From the NCBI GenBank assembly GCA_031213475.1, contig JARUPZ010000025.1, positions 8,380,656-8,444,655 on the forward strand: a DNA stretch of 64,000 nt, written 5' to 3'. The notes beneath the pieces are model-generated. The model was not told the DNA's origin. It did no database searches and saw nothing but the letters and a program-made list of their open reading frames with translations. Positions 12,032 through 24,082 of this stretch are shown here, piece after piece. This DNA comes from Nereocystis luetkeana (lineage: Eukaryota; Sar; Phaeophyceae; Laminariales; Laminariaceae). The translations under genes were made by a program, and so were the position numbers. Each line of letters opens with the position of its first letter. The first letter of the stretch is position 1.

Positions 12032-12891
12032 CCAACAACAACTTCACCACACCATCACCATCATCCCCATCGCCACTACTCGTGTCATCATACCTGGTAT
12101 ATATTCTGCTATGTACCAAATTGACCTTTTCCAGAACACTTTTACTTTTCTCCTCTGGCCGTGGGTCTGCTCTCGCGCTCTCGACTGCGTGGCACGCAGG
12201 GAGCCCGTGTGTACACCACAGCGCAAAAGCGAGCACCGCGGCGCGTGTTCTGGGCCTTTAAAGTCGCGAATTATGGCAAATAACGACGGCGGGTCCTTCC
12301 GACCTGCTTGAAGCCGAGCAGAACAATGGAAACCCCACAATTTTACAGTTGTTTGTCTGCTGCTGGCTGCTGTCTGCTGCTGCATCGTGTCTGATCACAC
12401 CGTTGCTCGAGCTCTCTATAATGAGGCAGCCACGGAACAGCACCAGCCGCTCATCAAGCTCTTCCATTTGTGACGGCCACGGACGGCGCATTTATTGTGT
12501 GTGCGTGTGAGGGTCAGGATTCCTGTCGACCCAGGAAGTAGGAACGAACGATTACGTAGTATCAAGGAAGGTGCAATTGGATGCTGCGCAGGGGGCAGGA
12601 CGAAGATTCGTTCGAACTCACACTTCCTCGGTATTTCATAAGCAACCGCGCAGCCACGGTACGACCTATAACAGCAGTATTCGCACATATTCATAAAATT
12701 AAAAAAAAAAAATATATAGCTGTGAGATCGAGGATTTCGTCCAAGCTCGTTTTTGTGTCTGTGCAGTGTTCACCAGGAAATACGGCAATACAACTTTAAA
12801 ATACAGCTGACGTCGTCGAACCTCGTCCTGTCACACAGCAGCATACAGCAGAGCTCAAAGAAAATTGGGATGCCTGACGATGATGCTGCCC

Positions 12892-12965
12892 CCCCTTTTC
12901 AACTTGCGACACCCCCGGGATTTGAAGCCAACGACGTCCCGAAGGGGAACCTTGTATGTAGTACG
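12892..12965 (+). repeat. Dispersed 75-bp repeat
   Basis: Second copy of the repeat at 6467-6540. Confidence 0.75.
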
Positions 12966-13212
12966 AGTACACTGCCGGCTCTTTGATATGGCGTGCCATA
13001 CTCAGAATGAAAACCAGCCCCACAAGAAACCCAGCCTGATATTTCCATGGAAATAAGGAATTCGGAAGCGTTTATACGTACTGAAATTGAAGTCTAACGC
13101 ACCCATCTCTGAAAATAGGAAATCAAGCGCGAGCCAGTCTCTCGGTTTCTTGCTCAAGCTGTCATGCACCAGCAAAGGCTTCCTTTTGGTTCCCGCAGGT
13201 GATACAATATTC

Positions 13213-13645
13213 TCCAGGGCTGTTCACGGGTCAGATAAAATCTCGCGGGTCGGCTGCGGTTGATTCGGGTAAGGGTGACTCGACCCGACCCGACCCGACC
13301 CGACCCGACCCGACCCGACCCGACCCGATCCGAACCGAACCGAACCGAACCGAACCGAACCGAACCGAACCGAACCGAACCGAACCGAACCGAACCGAAC
13401 CGAACCGAACCGAACCGAACCGAACCGAACCGAACCGAACCGAACCGAACCGAACCGAACCGAACCGAACCGAACCAAACCGAACCGATTCGAACCGAAC
13501 CGAACCGAACCGAACCGAACCGAACCGAACCGAACCGAACCGAACCGAACCGCACCGAACCGGAAAAAAAAACCCGACCCAACCCAACCCGACCCGTGAG
13601 ACCTGACCCAACCCGCGGGTGGGGTCGTGACCCGTGAAGAACCCC
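13213..13645. repeat. Pentamer hairpin element, largest copy
   Basis: Ends ggctgttcacgggtcag and gacccgtgaagaaccc are inverted. Between them (CGACC)n at 13280-13328 passes into about 45 units of (CGAAC) to 13560, then (ACCCG/ACCCA). The same end motif flanks the copies at 37160, 39985 and 58150. Confidence 0.85.
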
Positions 13646-13835
13646 GATAATTGCCTCTCTCAACTCTCCGCCCGACCCAGTGTTCATTTATAACCTTCAC
13701 CATCACAGCAGCACAGCAGTGTAGACCCATGAATGAGGACGACCCTATTAATAACAAGAACATCAGGCTCACTTTTCGTGGGGAACGCTATCATAAGAAA
13801 TTTGCACGCCACGGACAGATTATTGATTTCCGCTG

Positions 13836-14090
13836 ACCTAATGATCTAGATCCTTCAGGGCAGATAGATTCCTCAACATCATCTGTGTGATCTACATACA
13901 GCAGGCAGTAGTAGCTCATGCTGCACCGTCGTGGGGGCTGAATACTCTGGACGATCTACCGCATGCTTCCAGATCCTGCTGCACAACATTTCATACAATG
14001 GCAGTCTAGGATCTAGATGATCTATACGTACACGATCTATCTGTAGGTAATGTATCTGTACATGATCTATCAGTCCGGCGTGTGGAAATT
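13836..14090 (+). repeat. Family D GATC-rich element
   Basis: gatctagatccttcagggca then agatcctgctgcacaaca, ctaggatctagatgatctat. Same order as 38167-38425. Confidence 0.75.
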
Positions 14091-14256
14091 TGGGTTTACG
14101 TTTCTTGCTCAGCGGCAAGCACCACTCTACGTCCTACCTGGCACCAGGCATTGTCGTATAACAGCCTGTGCCAGAGGCTGCCCCAGGTTGGTGTCGCAGC
14201 AGTGTAGAAGTAAGGCCTTGCTTTCAATATGTATACAGTGGCCGGTACCCCCCGAT

Positions 14257-14352
14257 TTAACCCCTTTAGAACCGCAGTCCCGTTTGGGGACGAACTACTT
14301 GAAATTTGAGTGGTTTGTCCCCAAAACGGGACTGCGGTTGTAAAAGGGTTAA
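14257..14352. mobile_element. Family B MITE
   Basis: ttaacccctttagaaccgca to aaaagggttaa; near-perfect palindrome with about 20 bp centre. Confidence 0.9.
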
Positions 14353-14596
14353 ATGAAACCCTCTTGGGGAATCAGGGGGAAGAATTGACGAATCTAAAGT
14401 AACGGTTACAGCGACGGCCACTGCGTGAATTTTGGAGTGATACAAAAGTTGGTGCCCTAGTTAGTCGCAATGGTTGAAAGCTAGGAGTCGTACGGCACGG
14501 GCGCAAAATGACCCTGCCCCTGCTTCTGGGCCCTCACGCTGTTCCGAGACAGTCAGCTGATAACACTAGGTGATTTGGTAATAATGTGTTGGCCGC

Positions 14597-14705
14597 TATT
14601 ACTGGGAACCATATTAAATAAGACCTACGGTACACACAAAAACCTGTATATTTACCTATTTTTACTAACAACATTTGGTCGTATTTACTATGGCCCCCCG
14701 TAATA
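14597..14705. mobile_element. Family A MITE
   Basis: tattactgggaaccatatta and tactatggccccccgtaata ends. Confidence 0.85.
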
Positions 14706-14709
14706 GCTC

Positions 14710-16800
14710 GGCGTCCCAAAGGGGTTATTAAGGGTCAAGAGAGGGCACGCTAAGATAACAGGCCGGCTAAGGGAGGGCAAATCGGCTGGACCCGCCTGTA
14801 CTACGTACCTGGTACCTGGTACGAGCTACATGTTTCCCACTGTGCATAAGAGAGAAGGCTAGTTGGAGAGGTGGTTTCGGCCCGTACCACATCTCTCTGA
14901 AGTCGGGGTACCCACTGCCTGGAGTGGGTGTTTCTTGTTGACGAGCCCACACCCTATACCTGGTCAATAACAGGCAACATAATACACACCCTCGTACGAA
15001 TTGCAAAGCTGGTTTTCTCGTCAACGGTCCGAGCGCATGCGCCGAGCGACGCGTCTGTGGAAATACCTCGACCTCGACGACCTATCTATGTATGTGCAAA
15101 GCCACCATTTTCGATTTGTGCGCCCCCCATGTGCTGAAGGAAATCGGCTCTGAACTTCGTCCCAGGGGGTGTGTCATGTTGTCACCCAGTGTAATACGGT
15201 TTGTGTTAAATCACATCAAACCGTTCTTTCTACCCGTCTACATCTGTCACACCCGGTGTCGGTGCCGCTTCTTCAATCCTCGAGCGATACAAGCTCTGTG
15301 GCCTCGAAACTGCGACACAGAAGTTCCGCGTTGCTACGCAGTAAGCGAAGCAAGCAAAGCAATGCCATGTGATCGTGCAGGATAGGACAGGCACCACGTA
15401 CTTTAATGTTCTGCTGTATAGCTTGAGGAATACGAATCGCGATGCTTCGCTGAGTCTCACAACTCACAGCCACGAAGACACCTACACACCCCAAGCACGC
15501 GCCACTACTTGTATTAATAACAGCGTAAGCACCCAGCAGAAGCACGTAAGCGTTCTGACATCGCGATCATGAGAAATTTCCGCAGACAAGCGTACCGTAG
15601 CTCGCTTTCGAAACCATCAGAGGTCCGAAGCGGAGGTATATCCAGGCCAGCCCAGGCCCACCACAGGCACGGAGAAACGTTCAATCAATTACACCGGGCG
15701 TGCTTCACCGTTCTGGAGGTCAAGGACGTTATCATACCACACTGCATTATGTTTTTGTTTGTGCTCCGAGTATGCAGTCTAGACTTTTACAGCAGTATGT
15801 ACCAGGTGTGATATTTACCTGGCACCTGGTAAATATATCGGCACATGTGAAATATTCGGGGTATTCGCACAGCAGTAGAGTCGTGCTGTTGACTGTTGGC
15901 CTCCAGGTGATACTGCTGCTGTGTTTTGTGTCACCGTATTACACGGGTTGTACTTTTCGGCTCAATAGTTTCTGGCCGGTAGTTGCTCCTCGAGTGAGCA
16001 ACCACCGGCGACGATTATTTTTAGTACGTGAGAAAAAGTTGTCAAGACTATTCACGTAGCACATATATGTACCAACAGTCACTGTGGGTAGAAATCTTGG
16101 TCGTGCTGCACGAACAAACTTCTTCAAAGCCATGGTTCGGGGAAGACATTGGGCTCCTGATGTGAGGAGCTCAGAAAATAAAGTACCACCCCTCGAGGCC
16201 ATGTTGACGGGAGTCGGTGTTTTCTTGTCACTGCTTCTTTTTTTGTGAAATGGGTGAGCGTTGATCAAACCGTTGTCGTCGAGCACAATTGTGTTTTGAT
16301 CAGGGAGAATAATTAAGTGTGTGTGTGTTTCCCCCCAACAATGAAATTCAAGTCTGGGCTCCGAAAGTCGAAATGAGTCCTGCGTTTTTAAGCATTGCTC
16401 CCCTTGGGCAAAAGCTCCAAGGCGGTGTCCTTCCCACCGGGGAGGGCGTAAACGCCGAGCGATGCATCTATGGACACATCTCGACCAGGAGTTTCCAAAG
16501 CCACCATTTTTATAACCTTGTTGTCAAGAAAACCGGCTCGGAAATTCATCCCACAGGGGCGTTTGTTATCACTAGCGTGTTAAGCCGACTATTGTACAAT
16601 ATTATGACCTGGCATACCCGGTGAAATTTTTGGCTGGAAAAAAGGGCTTCATAATGACTCTTCTGTTTGTGACCTCAAATTTCAACTTATTTCAACGAGT
16701 GTAGTTTCTTATGCGCGCGTATGGCAAAAAAACGCATTTGACACCAAACGCGAAACTGCATGTAAGTCTACAGTAGGTACCCCGATCGCGCCCATCCAAA
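14710..16800. other. No gene seen; several low-copy dispersed repeats
   Basis: Contains repeat F copies (15040-15185 and 16450-16575: caaagccaccatttt, atcggctc.gaa.ttc.tccca) and repeat E (15208-15365). TACCTGGTACCTGGTA at 14806. No supported exon. Confidence 0.45.
15208..15365 (+). repeat. Dispersed repeat E
   Basis: accgttctttctacccgtct then acatc.gtcacacccggtgtc and cgatacaagctctgtggcct. Reverse copy at 33480-33660; related 19735-19875. Confidence 0.65.
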
Positions 16801-16807
16801 CGAAAAC

Positions 16808-17077
16808 GTGACACCGTTTGACTCAAGCCACGGCCACCACCGCCCAGCACGCGCCGCCTCTGCGCGCGCAGCTCGCGGACGCTGTTCCGACCCCATGCGA
16901 GCGGCCACGGCACGCGTGCCGAGCGTACTCGGCCAGTCGAGAGCACCGTGTCGGCTCTCCAGTTGGGCGGGACTAAACGCAGACTCAAAGCAACAAGAGC
17001 AGCAGCACGTGTGTATGCGAGGTTCTCCTGACAATGGCTCATATTCACCGCATCGTTCCTCCCCCATGCCGCAGTGA
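16808..17077 (+). CDS. Unrecognised GC-rich ORF
   Basis: 89-codon ATG-to-TGA frame (MTPFDSSHGHHRPARAASAR at the start) in a locally GC-rich patch of about 270 bp inside AT-richer repeats. The opposite strand is also open. No domain is recognised. The patch stands out in composition but nothing else supports a gene. Confidence 0.18.
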   Translation: MTPFDSSHGHHRPARAASARAARGRCSDPMRAATARVPSVLGQSRAPCRLSSWAGLNADSKQQEQQHVCMRGSPDNGSYSPHRSSPMPQ

Positions 17078-17079
17078 GA

Positions 17080-18860
17080 GCTCCTGACTGAAGGCGGCCG
17101 AGTGTGGGCTTGTACGCGGCGACCGCTTCAGTCTGTGTGTTCAGCAGCCCACCTGGTGTACTCGTGGATGAGTCGTGGTTCTCGTCTGTATGATTCGTGC
17201 TGCTGCTCTGGAGGTGTTGCGTGTTATACTACTGTAAATAGTGTATGCATACAAAAACATACTAGGTATATAACAGATCAGTTTTCAACTCCTTTTTACT
17301 CAGGGCTGCCTCGAGTAAACCGAGCTCCAGTTTGTTCAAGGTCGCTTTGTCAAACTGGAGTTGAAAAAAAAACGCAATGAAACGGCTCCGTTTTGGGTTG
17401 CATAAGATTCTGTATTTTTGCCTTTCGTGAAAAGGGCCCGGTTTTCAGCCTAAAAAAGCATTGCATGAAGAAGGGAAAGCTCCTTTTTCCTGGTTTTCCA
17501 GATTTTCTTGATTGGTGAATTTTGTATCTAGGTACGGAGGCGTTCTGTCACAGTTTTGTGAATTTTAACAGAGGGTAAAATATCTGGAACGCTTAGGACC
17601 ATATCGTATACGCGCTCGAAGTCGACGAGTACACCAACCGCCCACCACCGTCACCATTTTTGCGCATTATGAAATATGATGCGTTGCATCTAACACCCAG
17701 GGGAGTCACCGGCATGTACTCGTATACTGTACCAGGTACCAGGTATTGTGTGCATACACTAACTGTATGTGTATCCTCGTATCCCCTTGGCGAGGCAAGT
17801 GTAGAACGCGCGCTGATGACGCATCGCCCATGTCGCTGCCATGCAGCTTTGCGAAGCTGAATGCCAAGTGTCGGTACCGAGATCTACCAAATATGATGGC
17901 TGTACGCGCAACCGATAGGCGCGAAATCGTGTGCATGTGCAATTATGGCGTGCGCTGCAGTACGTGCCTGGTATCAGGTACCCCACGAACTTTTTTGTGG
18001 GCTTCGTCAGGCCCGATAAGAGTCAAGTACCTGGTACTATTTCAGAACTCTTCATAATAAGCGATAACCATGTTGTTTATACCTGCAGGGTTATACTTAG
18101 GGCATGCGGCGGTGCGCTGGCGCGCTTTATTCCGCGAGAATTCCGCTGAGCGCACCATGTGCTAGAGTCAGTGCGCGACTTGTCACACCTCCTTTTATTT
18201 GTGCCGTATTGTTTTTTCGCCAACCCTTTTTCGCCGCCCCCTTTTCGCCGTATGGGAATTGTTTTGTTTTTGTTGTTCCTTTTCACCGTGGGCGAAAAGC
18301 GTTTTGGATTCGTTCCTGGCTCTGACGGCGGGTCTATGTCCCAACGTGCTCTACTGTAGTACAACTGTTTTTCTCTCATGAGTATGTCAAGTGGATGAGG
18401 AAGCTTGGACCCTGAAATAAGTGTCCGTCCACGACCACTTGATCGTAAGTCATGTTTTTGTTTCGTTTTTGTTTTCTCTTTTCGTTTTTTTTTTTTTCTT
18501 GCCTTCGTACTTTTTTTTTAATTTCGTACCAGTGTATTGTAGTGTTTCTTTACGCTGAAAGGAGCCTTGTGTCCGCCCACGACGAGAGGGTGGAAGGAGC
18601 GGGTAAGACGTGCATTTTTTAGTACATTTACGCATTATATACGCATAAAATGTCCAAAATATGCGAGGGCCCCCTCCGGCGGCCCTCCGGGGGACCTCCG
18701 AGGACCCCTAGCGAAGGGCCACACCGAGTCTTCGGCGCGAAGCCTAAGTACAACCCTGTGTACGTGGTCTGGGTTTCTAAGAGGAAAAAACGCCATCCGA
18801 AATCGCGACGCTCAAGTTGTTTCTCTTCTCAGCGCTTCTCCGTTGTATTTTGGCGCAGCT
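17080..18860. other. No gene seen
   Basis: AT-rich with TACCAGGTACCAGGTA at 17730. Open frames at 18100-18380 and 18567-18860 are not recognised; the second runs into a family C element. Confidence 0.4.
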
Positions 18861-18861
18861 T

Positions 18862-19105
18862 TGGAGGGGGGGGGGGTGTACTCGATAGGAGTTATGTACT
18901 CGATCTCATGCATGGCCGTAGTCGCATGACATAGACCCTCGCATCCCTACAATGCCGGGACGGAGCATGTCGGGTTTTCACCGACCAGGCAGACATTGCT
19001 TGCACCAAGTGCGAAGCGCCGTGAGGTGTCCGCGAGTCGTATGAAGGGTGAGCTGCTTCCTATTAAGAACCGCTTTTGAGACGGACTTGCATATGGATGA
19101 CAACT
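18862..19105 (-). repeat. Family C element, full reverse copy
   Basis: Starts with a G run (18866-18876), then gtactcgataggagttatgt, ending gcatatggatgaca. Confidence 0.85.
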
Positions 19106-19465
19106 TCAACTTGTTAACTTAATTCCCGTTGTAGGCACCTTCAGAGACAGCAATGGGAGTACTATGTAACTGCCTCTTAAGTGCTCTACCATAAACACTA
19201 CGTGATACGATCATTCGCACTTGTGCGGAGTGAAGGTTGTTCACCTCGCACAAACGATCTAACTCAACAACCAGCTGTAACCGACCTCCAAAAAAAAAAA
19301 ACGATACGCTGGTTGTCTAGCTCACGTAGTGAGCGGCATGTTTTACAGTGTCGTTGCCTACCGACGCCAACCCAACCTATATCCAATAGGGGGGGGGGGG
19401 GGTTACGGTTTGGCGCGACGAGGTGCACGTTTGACACATCGGACCTATCACTGTTCCTCACATCG

Positions 19466-19673
19466 TGATCTACCTGGTAGATTGTACAGAGCAGATATAT
19501 TCCAAGATGGGATTATCCACCTCGTATGATCGGGTGGGATTCGCACAATAGGCAAGCTCTTATCATATGCCTTCGTGGGTTCAATCTGTACTATGCAGAT
19601 CCTGCACAACTTGTTGTAGCGGTAGGTTAGGATCTAGATGATATATCTATACATTATCTATCTGATCTGTCCG
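19466..19673 (+). repeat. Family D GATC-rich element
   Basis: gtactatgcagatcctgcac then gttaggatctagatgatata. Confidence 0.7.
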
Positions 19674-19734
19674 AGGTACGGCACCTTTCCCTCAGCGTTT
19701 TCCTCATCGTTCCCGCTGGCCTCAACTGTATGTG

Positions 19735-19875
19735 TGCTCTTCACATGAAACCGTTGTTTTTTCCCTTCGGCATCCAGCACACCCATCTTCTGTGCCGGTT
19801 CTTCATTCTGGAGAGATACCGGTACAAGCTCATCTGGTCGCAATAGTACTACACTGCAATGAAGTGAGGAGAGTA
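19735..19875 (+). repeat. Dispersed repeat E, diverged
   Basis: aaaccgttgttttttccctt then ggcatccagcacaccca and gtgccggttcttcattctgg. Confidence 0.55.
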
Positions 19876-20091
19876 GGCAATACCATGCTATGCCATCGTC
19901 CTGGATACGACTGACTGGTCCAGCAACTGCTGACCTGCCAGTAGTTGGCCAGCTGCTAGCAGCAGCGTTGTCTGTTCGTGTGTTGTACCGGTCTGCCAGC
20001 ACAGCGCCGTGCCATGCCCCCTTGGCATTGCTGTTCATGCGATCAACCAAACTAGGCCTGCCGATGAAGGTACATTCTCCCACACCTCGGA

Positions 20092-20333
20092 CAAATCATC
20101 TACAGATCATAAAGATCATGCTCTAGGCCATCGGTTTGTAGTTCATCACCTGCCGTTGCGAGATGGCGTGCAGGGTCTGCATAGTACAGACCCAACCCGG
20201 GAAACATGAGCTAGATCATGCAGATTTGCTTGCCAGTACCACCCGGCAACACGAGCTAGATAGTACAAGATTGGGAATAGATCTGCCTTGAAACATCTAA
20301 ATCATGAAGTAATCGTCGATTATCTGTCCGAAG
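20092..20333 (-). repeat. Family D GATC-rich element
   Basis: cagacccaacccgggaaaca then tgagctagatcatgcagatt and tgccttgaaacatctaaatc: reverse form. Confidence 0.75.
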
Positions 20334-20725
20334 GGCGCATTCTCAAACCAAGCTCAATGTTCACACATCAGCAGGCCGATGCCCGGAGAAGCCTTGGTCG
20401 CGCTCGCGCCGTGTCCTGGCGCCGTGTCCTGGCGGTGCTTACGGGCGACGGTAAGATGGGCAGTCCACCACGCCCACCATATTCTACACCGGCAGTTTTT
20501 GGAGTTTTTTTTTCAAGCATATCTTTTGAGGGCTGTATGTTGGCTGGACTCCCCGTCTAGCTATTAGTTGGCTGGGTTCGCCTGCCAACTAACTGACTCA
20601 AGATGACTAGTGGGCTCATGCTATTGAGATTCGCGGCTTCCTTTGGTATCTCTGGTGGCAGCGGTTACTCTTGAATTGTGCCGTACCGGCGCCAACGGTG
20701 TCGCCCGCTTTTACAAGAGGCGTGT

Positions 20726-20822
20726 TTAACCCTTTTAGAACCGCAGTCCCGTTTTGGGGACAAACCACTCAAATTCCGAGTAGTTTGTCCCCAAAACGGG
20801 ACTGCGGTTTTAAAAGGATTAA
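20726..20822. mobile_element. Family B MITE
   Basis: ttaacccttttagaaccgca ... ttttaaaaggattaa; arms cccgttttggggacaaacca and complement. Confidence 0.9.
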
Positions 20823-20932
20823 CCCCTCTACAGCAGGAATGCACACCCAAAAGGGGGACAATATACATGCAATTGGTAGGGATTTGAGTTGCCTTTGTTT
20901 GCCACCCAACGAATGACATTGGCGGCTAGTTT

Positions 20933-21307
20933 TTAGTTGGATGTCGACCTGAGCCAACTAACTAGCTGACTGACTGCCCTCTGTGTACTGAAAAAAAAAC
21001 TATTCCAGCCGCGAACGCGCCGGTCAGACACGAAGACGCAGAACAACGCAAAGCTCCGCACGCTAACAGCCGTGGTCAACTTAATAACTGGACGCGATCG
21101 GCGACATATACTCAGCGAACTCGTAACCCTAAGAATTAGAGTGATACATGCGTTTCTGACCAGTGCAGTGGTAAAAGGCTCAACAGCTGGGCAGTCGGGA
21201 AGGGCAGCGCCAAGGCTCTCGACGCTGTCCTTGTAGAGAACCTCTCGAGCTCGAGCGGCCAAAACCAGACGTCGAAATGCAGCAGCCCAGAATAACTTGA
21301 GAGACAT
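20933..21307 (-). CDS. Unrecognised ORF
   Basis: 124-codon frame beginning MSLKLFWAAAFRRLVLAARA and continuing through non-repetitive sequence with ordinary composition. No known family is recognised. The 3' third becomes Ser/Phe-rich and probably runs past any true exon. It lies between a family B MITE and a family A MITE. It could be an exon of an unknown - strand gene or a chance frame. Confidence 0.2.
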   Translation of the reverse strand: MSLKLFWAAAFRRLVLAARAREVLYKDSVESLGAALPDCPAVEPFTTALVRNACITLILRVTSSLSICRRSRPVIKLTTAVSVRSFALFCVFVSDRRVRGWNSFFFSTQRAVSQLVSWLRSTSN

Positions 21308-21511
21308 TCGGGCGATTCTGGACAGCTGTTTTCAGGTACAGGGCGTGCTCTGGCCTGCTCTCTCGGTTTGGGGAGGCTGTCGTCGAGGAAAGAGCCGAGG
21401 GCCCGGGCGCTGCGCTTTCCGACTGCCCATCTCTCATGCCCTTAAGGGCTGCGCTCCCGTTGTGGCGACAGAGCATTTAAAATAAGAGTCATACAGTATA
21501 CCGTATCACAC

Positions 21512-21628
21512 TATTACGGGGGGCTATAGTAAATAGAACCACATATCGTTAGTAAAAATAGTAAAATGTACGAAATATAGTATTTTTGTGTATACCGTAG
21601 GTCCTACTTACTATGGCCCCCCGTAATA
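21512..21628. mobile_element. Family A MITE
   Basis: tattacggggggctatagta and tactatggccccccgtaata; TA flanks. Confidence 0.85.
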
Positions 21629-21634
21629 GGGAGA

Positions 21635-21790
21635 TAAGATAACACATCCCCTGGGACGAATTTCCGAGGCAATTTTCTCCAGAGCAAGGGGGCCGCACAC
21701 GACGGAAATGGTGGGTCTGGTGGAAGTATCTCGTCTAGGTCTTTCCGTAGACCCATCGCTCGCCGCCTGTACTCCCCCCGTTATAGACAA
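21635..21790 (-). repeat. Dispersed repeat F, reverse copy
   Basis: aacacatcccctgggacgaa then ttttctccagagcaaggggg and aaatggtgg; complement of 15040-15185. Confidence 0.6.
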
Positions 21791-21793
21791 ATC

Positions 21794-22101
21794 CACCTCG
21801 GAAAAAATGTCCGGTATCCCGCGTGGTATACTGTATACCAGGTAGGCGTTTGTTGAATGCGATCAGCTGAAAGGGCTAGTAACAGCAGATGCGCCGGCAC
21901 CAGTACGGGATAGAGACCGCTGTCAAACCAGAGTTACCGAAGGAGCTCACCTCGGAAAAAATGTCCGGTATCCCGCGTGGTATACTGTATACCAGGTAGG
22001 CGTTTGTTGAATGCGATCAGCTAAAAGGGCTAGTAACAGCAGATGCGCCGGCACCAGTACGAGATAGAGACCGCTATCAAACCAGAGTTACCGAAGGAGC
22101 C
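21794..22101 (+). repeat. 154-bp tandem duplication
   Basis: Two nearly identical units start cacctcggaaaaaatgtccg at 21794 and 21948. Each carries one TACCAGGTA. Confidence 0.9.
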
Positions 22102-22960
22102 GCCAACTCCTGCAGCATGCACCGGCGGGCCCGTCCGTCTTTGGTGGCATGTGAGACTTGATAGTTTACGACGATGATACGAAACACCTGTTACGTCGGC
22201 TGTGAGTTCGACCGACTGAGTGGGCTATACTCAGCTTTGCGAGCTGCGTGATACGTCGGCCGCGCCTGGTATGTTTGTTTTCCGCATGAATGTTATGAAG
22301 CCGTCGCTACTATTTCGCCAGTCCGACCGATTCAGTGGTTCATTGATACCCAGTTTTTCGAGTTGTGTGGATTATGCTGGCCCATACCCAATCCCGCCAA
22401 CATTGCCTCGAAAATATTGCAGAAAAAAGAAAGTAGTTTTTGTGGAGAGAGTGAGTGCTCCACAAATTGATGTCTCGAGCTTCCAAGCCGTTTCCCGGCA
22501 GAGGCTTGCCTTAGAAGCTTCCTGGCGCCTTCCGTCCCCATGTTGCGTAAGGCACCGTACTTGGGCCTAAAAACGGGCTGAAAGGCACGTGTTTTTCAAA
22601 ATACCGCCCGTAGGTATTACTAGGGATTCGGACCGGCCCCTCCGCCCCAATGGCTGAGGGCCGTACTTTGGAACAAACAGGGGCTAGTGTGCAGAATGTT
22701 TATGCGGTACTCTGCATCGCTCTACGAGTAGCACGAGAAACTGATATTCCACACTCAAAGCTAGGTAAATCCCTTCACAGAATCGGTCGGCATCCTAGCT
22801 ATCATATATTACAGTAGTATGATATACACGAGTACGAGCTTCCTTCAATCGGGGTCTAGGCCCAACCGAGGGCGAGCTCACAGCAGGCTCGTAGATGCAG
22901 ACTGACTACTGATTGCTGCCCTGTGTGTAGAGACTGCAGAGCTCGGTCCGGGGCACCGCG
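22102..22960. other. No gene seen
   Basis: Mixed sequence without named repeats. Frame at 22220-22570 is open but unrecognised. Confidence 0.4.
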
Positions 22961-22984
22961 ATGGGGCCTGCTTCGCACTGAGGG

Positions 22985-23175
22985 GAACCGTGCCTATAGC
23001 AGCGTGTGTACGCACAATTCGACGCTTGTGGACGAGGGAAATAAAAGTGTCGTCCAAGGCACGCACCGTAGTGGGTAGGGGGAAGGAGTACCCGCGACAG
23101 TATGTGATCCTGGACTAGGGATACGAAAGGGCGGGGGCCGGAGAAGTAGGGCACATATAATAGATGGGATGGGGG
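22985..23175 (+). mobile_element. SINE body, diverged
   Basis: cagcgtgtgtacgcacaatt then cgacg, gacgaggga, caaggcacgcaccgtagtgg, and tail atagatgggatgg. Confidence 0.6.
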
Positions 23176-23424
23176 GGGGTGGGGGGGGTGTGTGCTCGAT
23201 AGGAGTTATGTACTCGAAATCATGCATGGCCGTAGTCGTATGACCATAGACCCTCGCATCCCTACAATGCCGGGACGGAGCATGTCGGGTTTTCACCGAC
23301 CAGGCAGACATTGGTTGCACCAAGCGCGAAGCGCCTTTAGGTGTTGGTCGAGTCGCATGAAGGGTGAGCTGCATCCTACTGAGAACCGTTTTAGAAGCGG
23401 ATATCTTGCATATGGATGACAGCA
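23169..23424 (-). repeat. Family C element, full reverse copy
   Basis: G-rich start (23169-23189), gtgctcgataggagttatgt, to catatggatgacagca. It abuts the SINE tail. Confidence 0.85.
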
Positions 23425-24082
23425 TCAATTAATGGGTTTAATGTCTGGTGTGGCTGCTGCCAGAGACAGCAAGGGACGGGTGGGGGGGGGGGGGGCGCGA
23501 GAAGAAAGAAATACAACCCGTGCGGGCTCCGTAGACCTCACACGTCTGTACAATTTACCCCACTCTAACGTCAAGTAGATTGCACAAATGTTGGTGAAGT
23601 TGTCAACGGGTTTACCGTTTAACCAATACCATAATGATTATACTACAATTCCGAGTAGTGGGTACCCAAACAGGGCAGTTATCAAGGGACTGATACATTT
23701 ATCACTACCAACGGAGTCCCCTAATCTAAGATCAAGTATTTTTCCCCCACTCCGTTATCGAGTAGTTTTCCCCCCACGCTGTTATCAAGTAAAATTTCAC
23801 CACCTGAAATGAAGCAGTTCTTCCCCACTCCAATGTCAGCTATTTTTTACGAAAAGACGTGGGTACAGTGTCCAATAGTTCAAGAGTTTTCAGACGCTCT
23901 CATCTGAAGTCATCCCACCGCCTCCGCTACCGCCCCCGTTGTCGCTGTCGCCTCCGCTGTCGTTGTACCGCTCACCGCTTTCCTTCGAATACCCTATCCT
24001 AGCCCCACCCACCAAAACAAAAACGGAAGGCAGGCTCTGCTGTACCCCCCTTGAATGCCAGGGGCAAAGCGGCAGCGATCAG
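23425..24082 (+). other. Upstream region of the phosphatase gene
   Basis: Has a G run (23481-23494), AT-rich sequence with repeated cccca-ctccgttatc phrases (23745-23800), then C-rich sequence (23910-23970). No TATA box is obvious. Any promoter and 5' UTR would lie here. Confidence 0.35.

Noticed and set aside
11808..12311. 167-codon frame with a His run
   Set aside because: The core is the ATC microsatellite; flanks show no recognisable domain.
13154..13772. Overlapping frames of 125-182 codons on both strands (Arg-Phe-Gly-Ser-Val or Asn-Arg-Thr-Glu-Pro repeats)
   Set aside because: Pure pentamer repeat translated in all frames; no unique sequence supports a protein.
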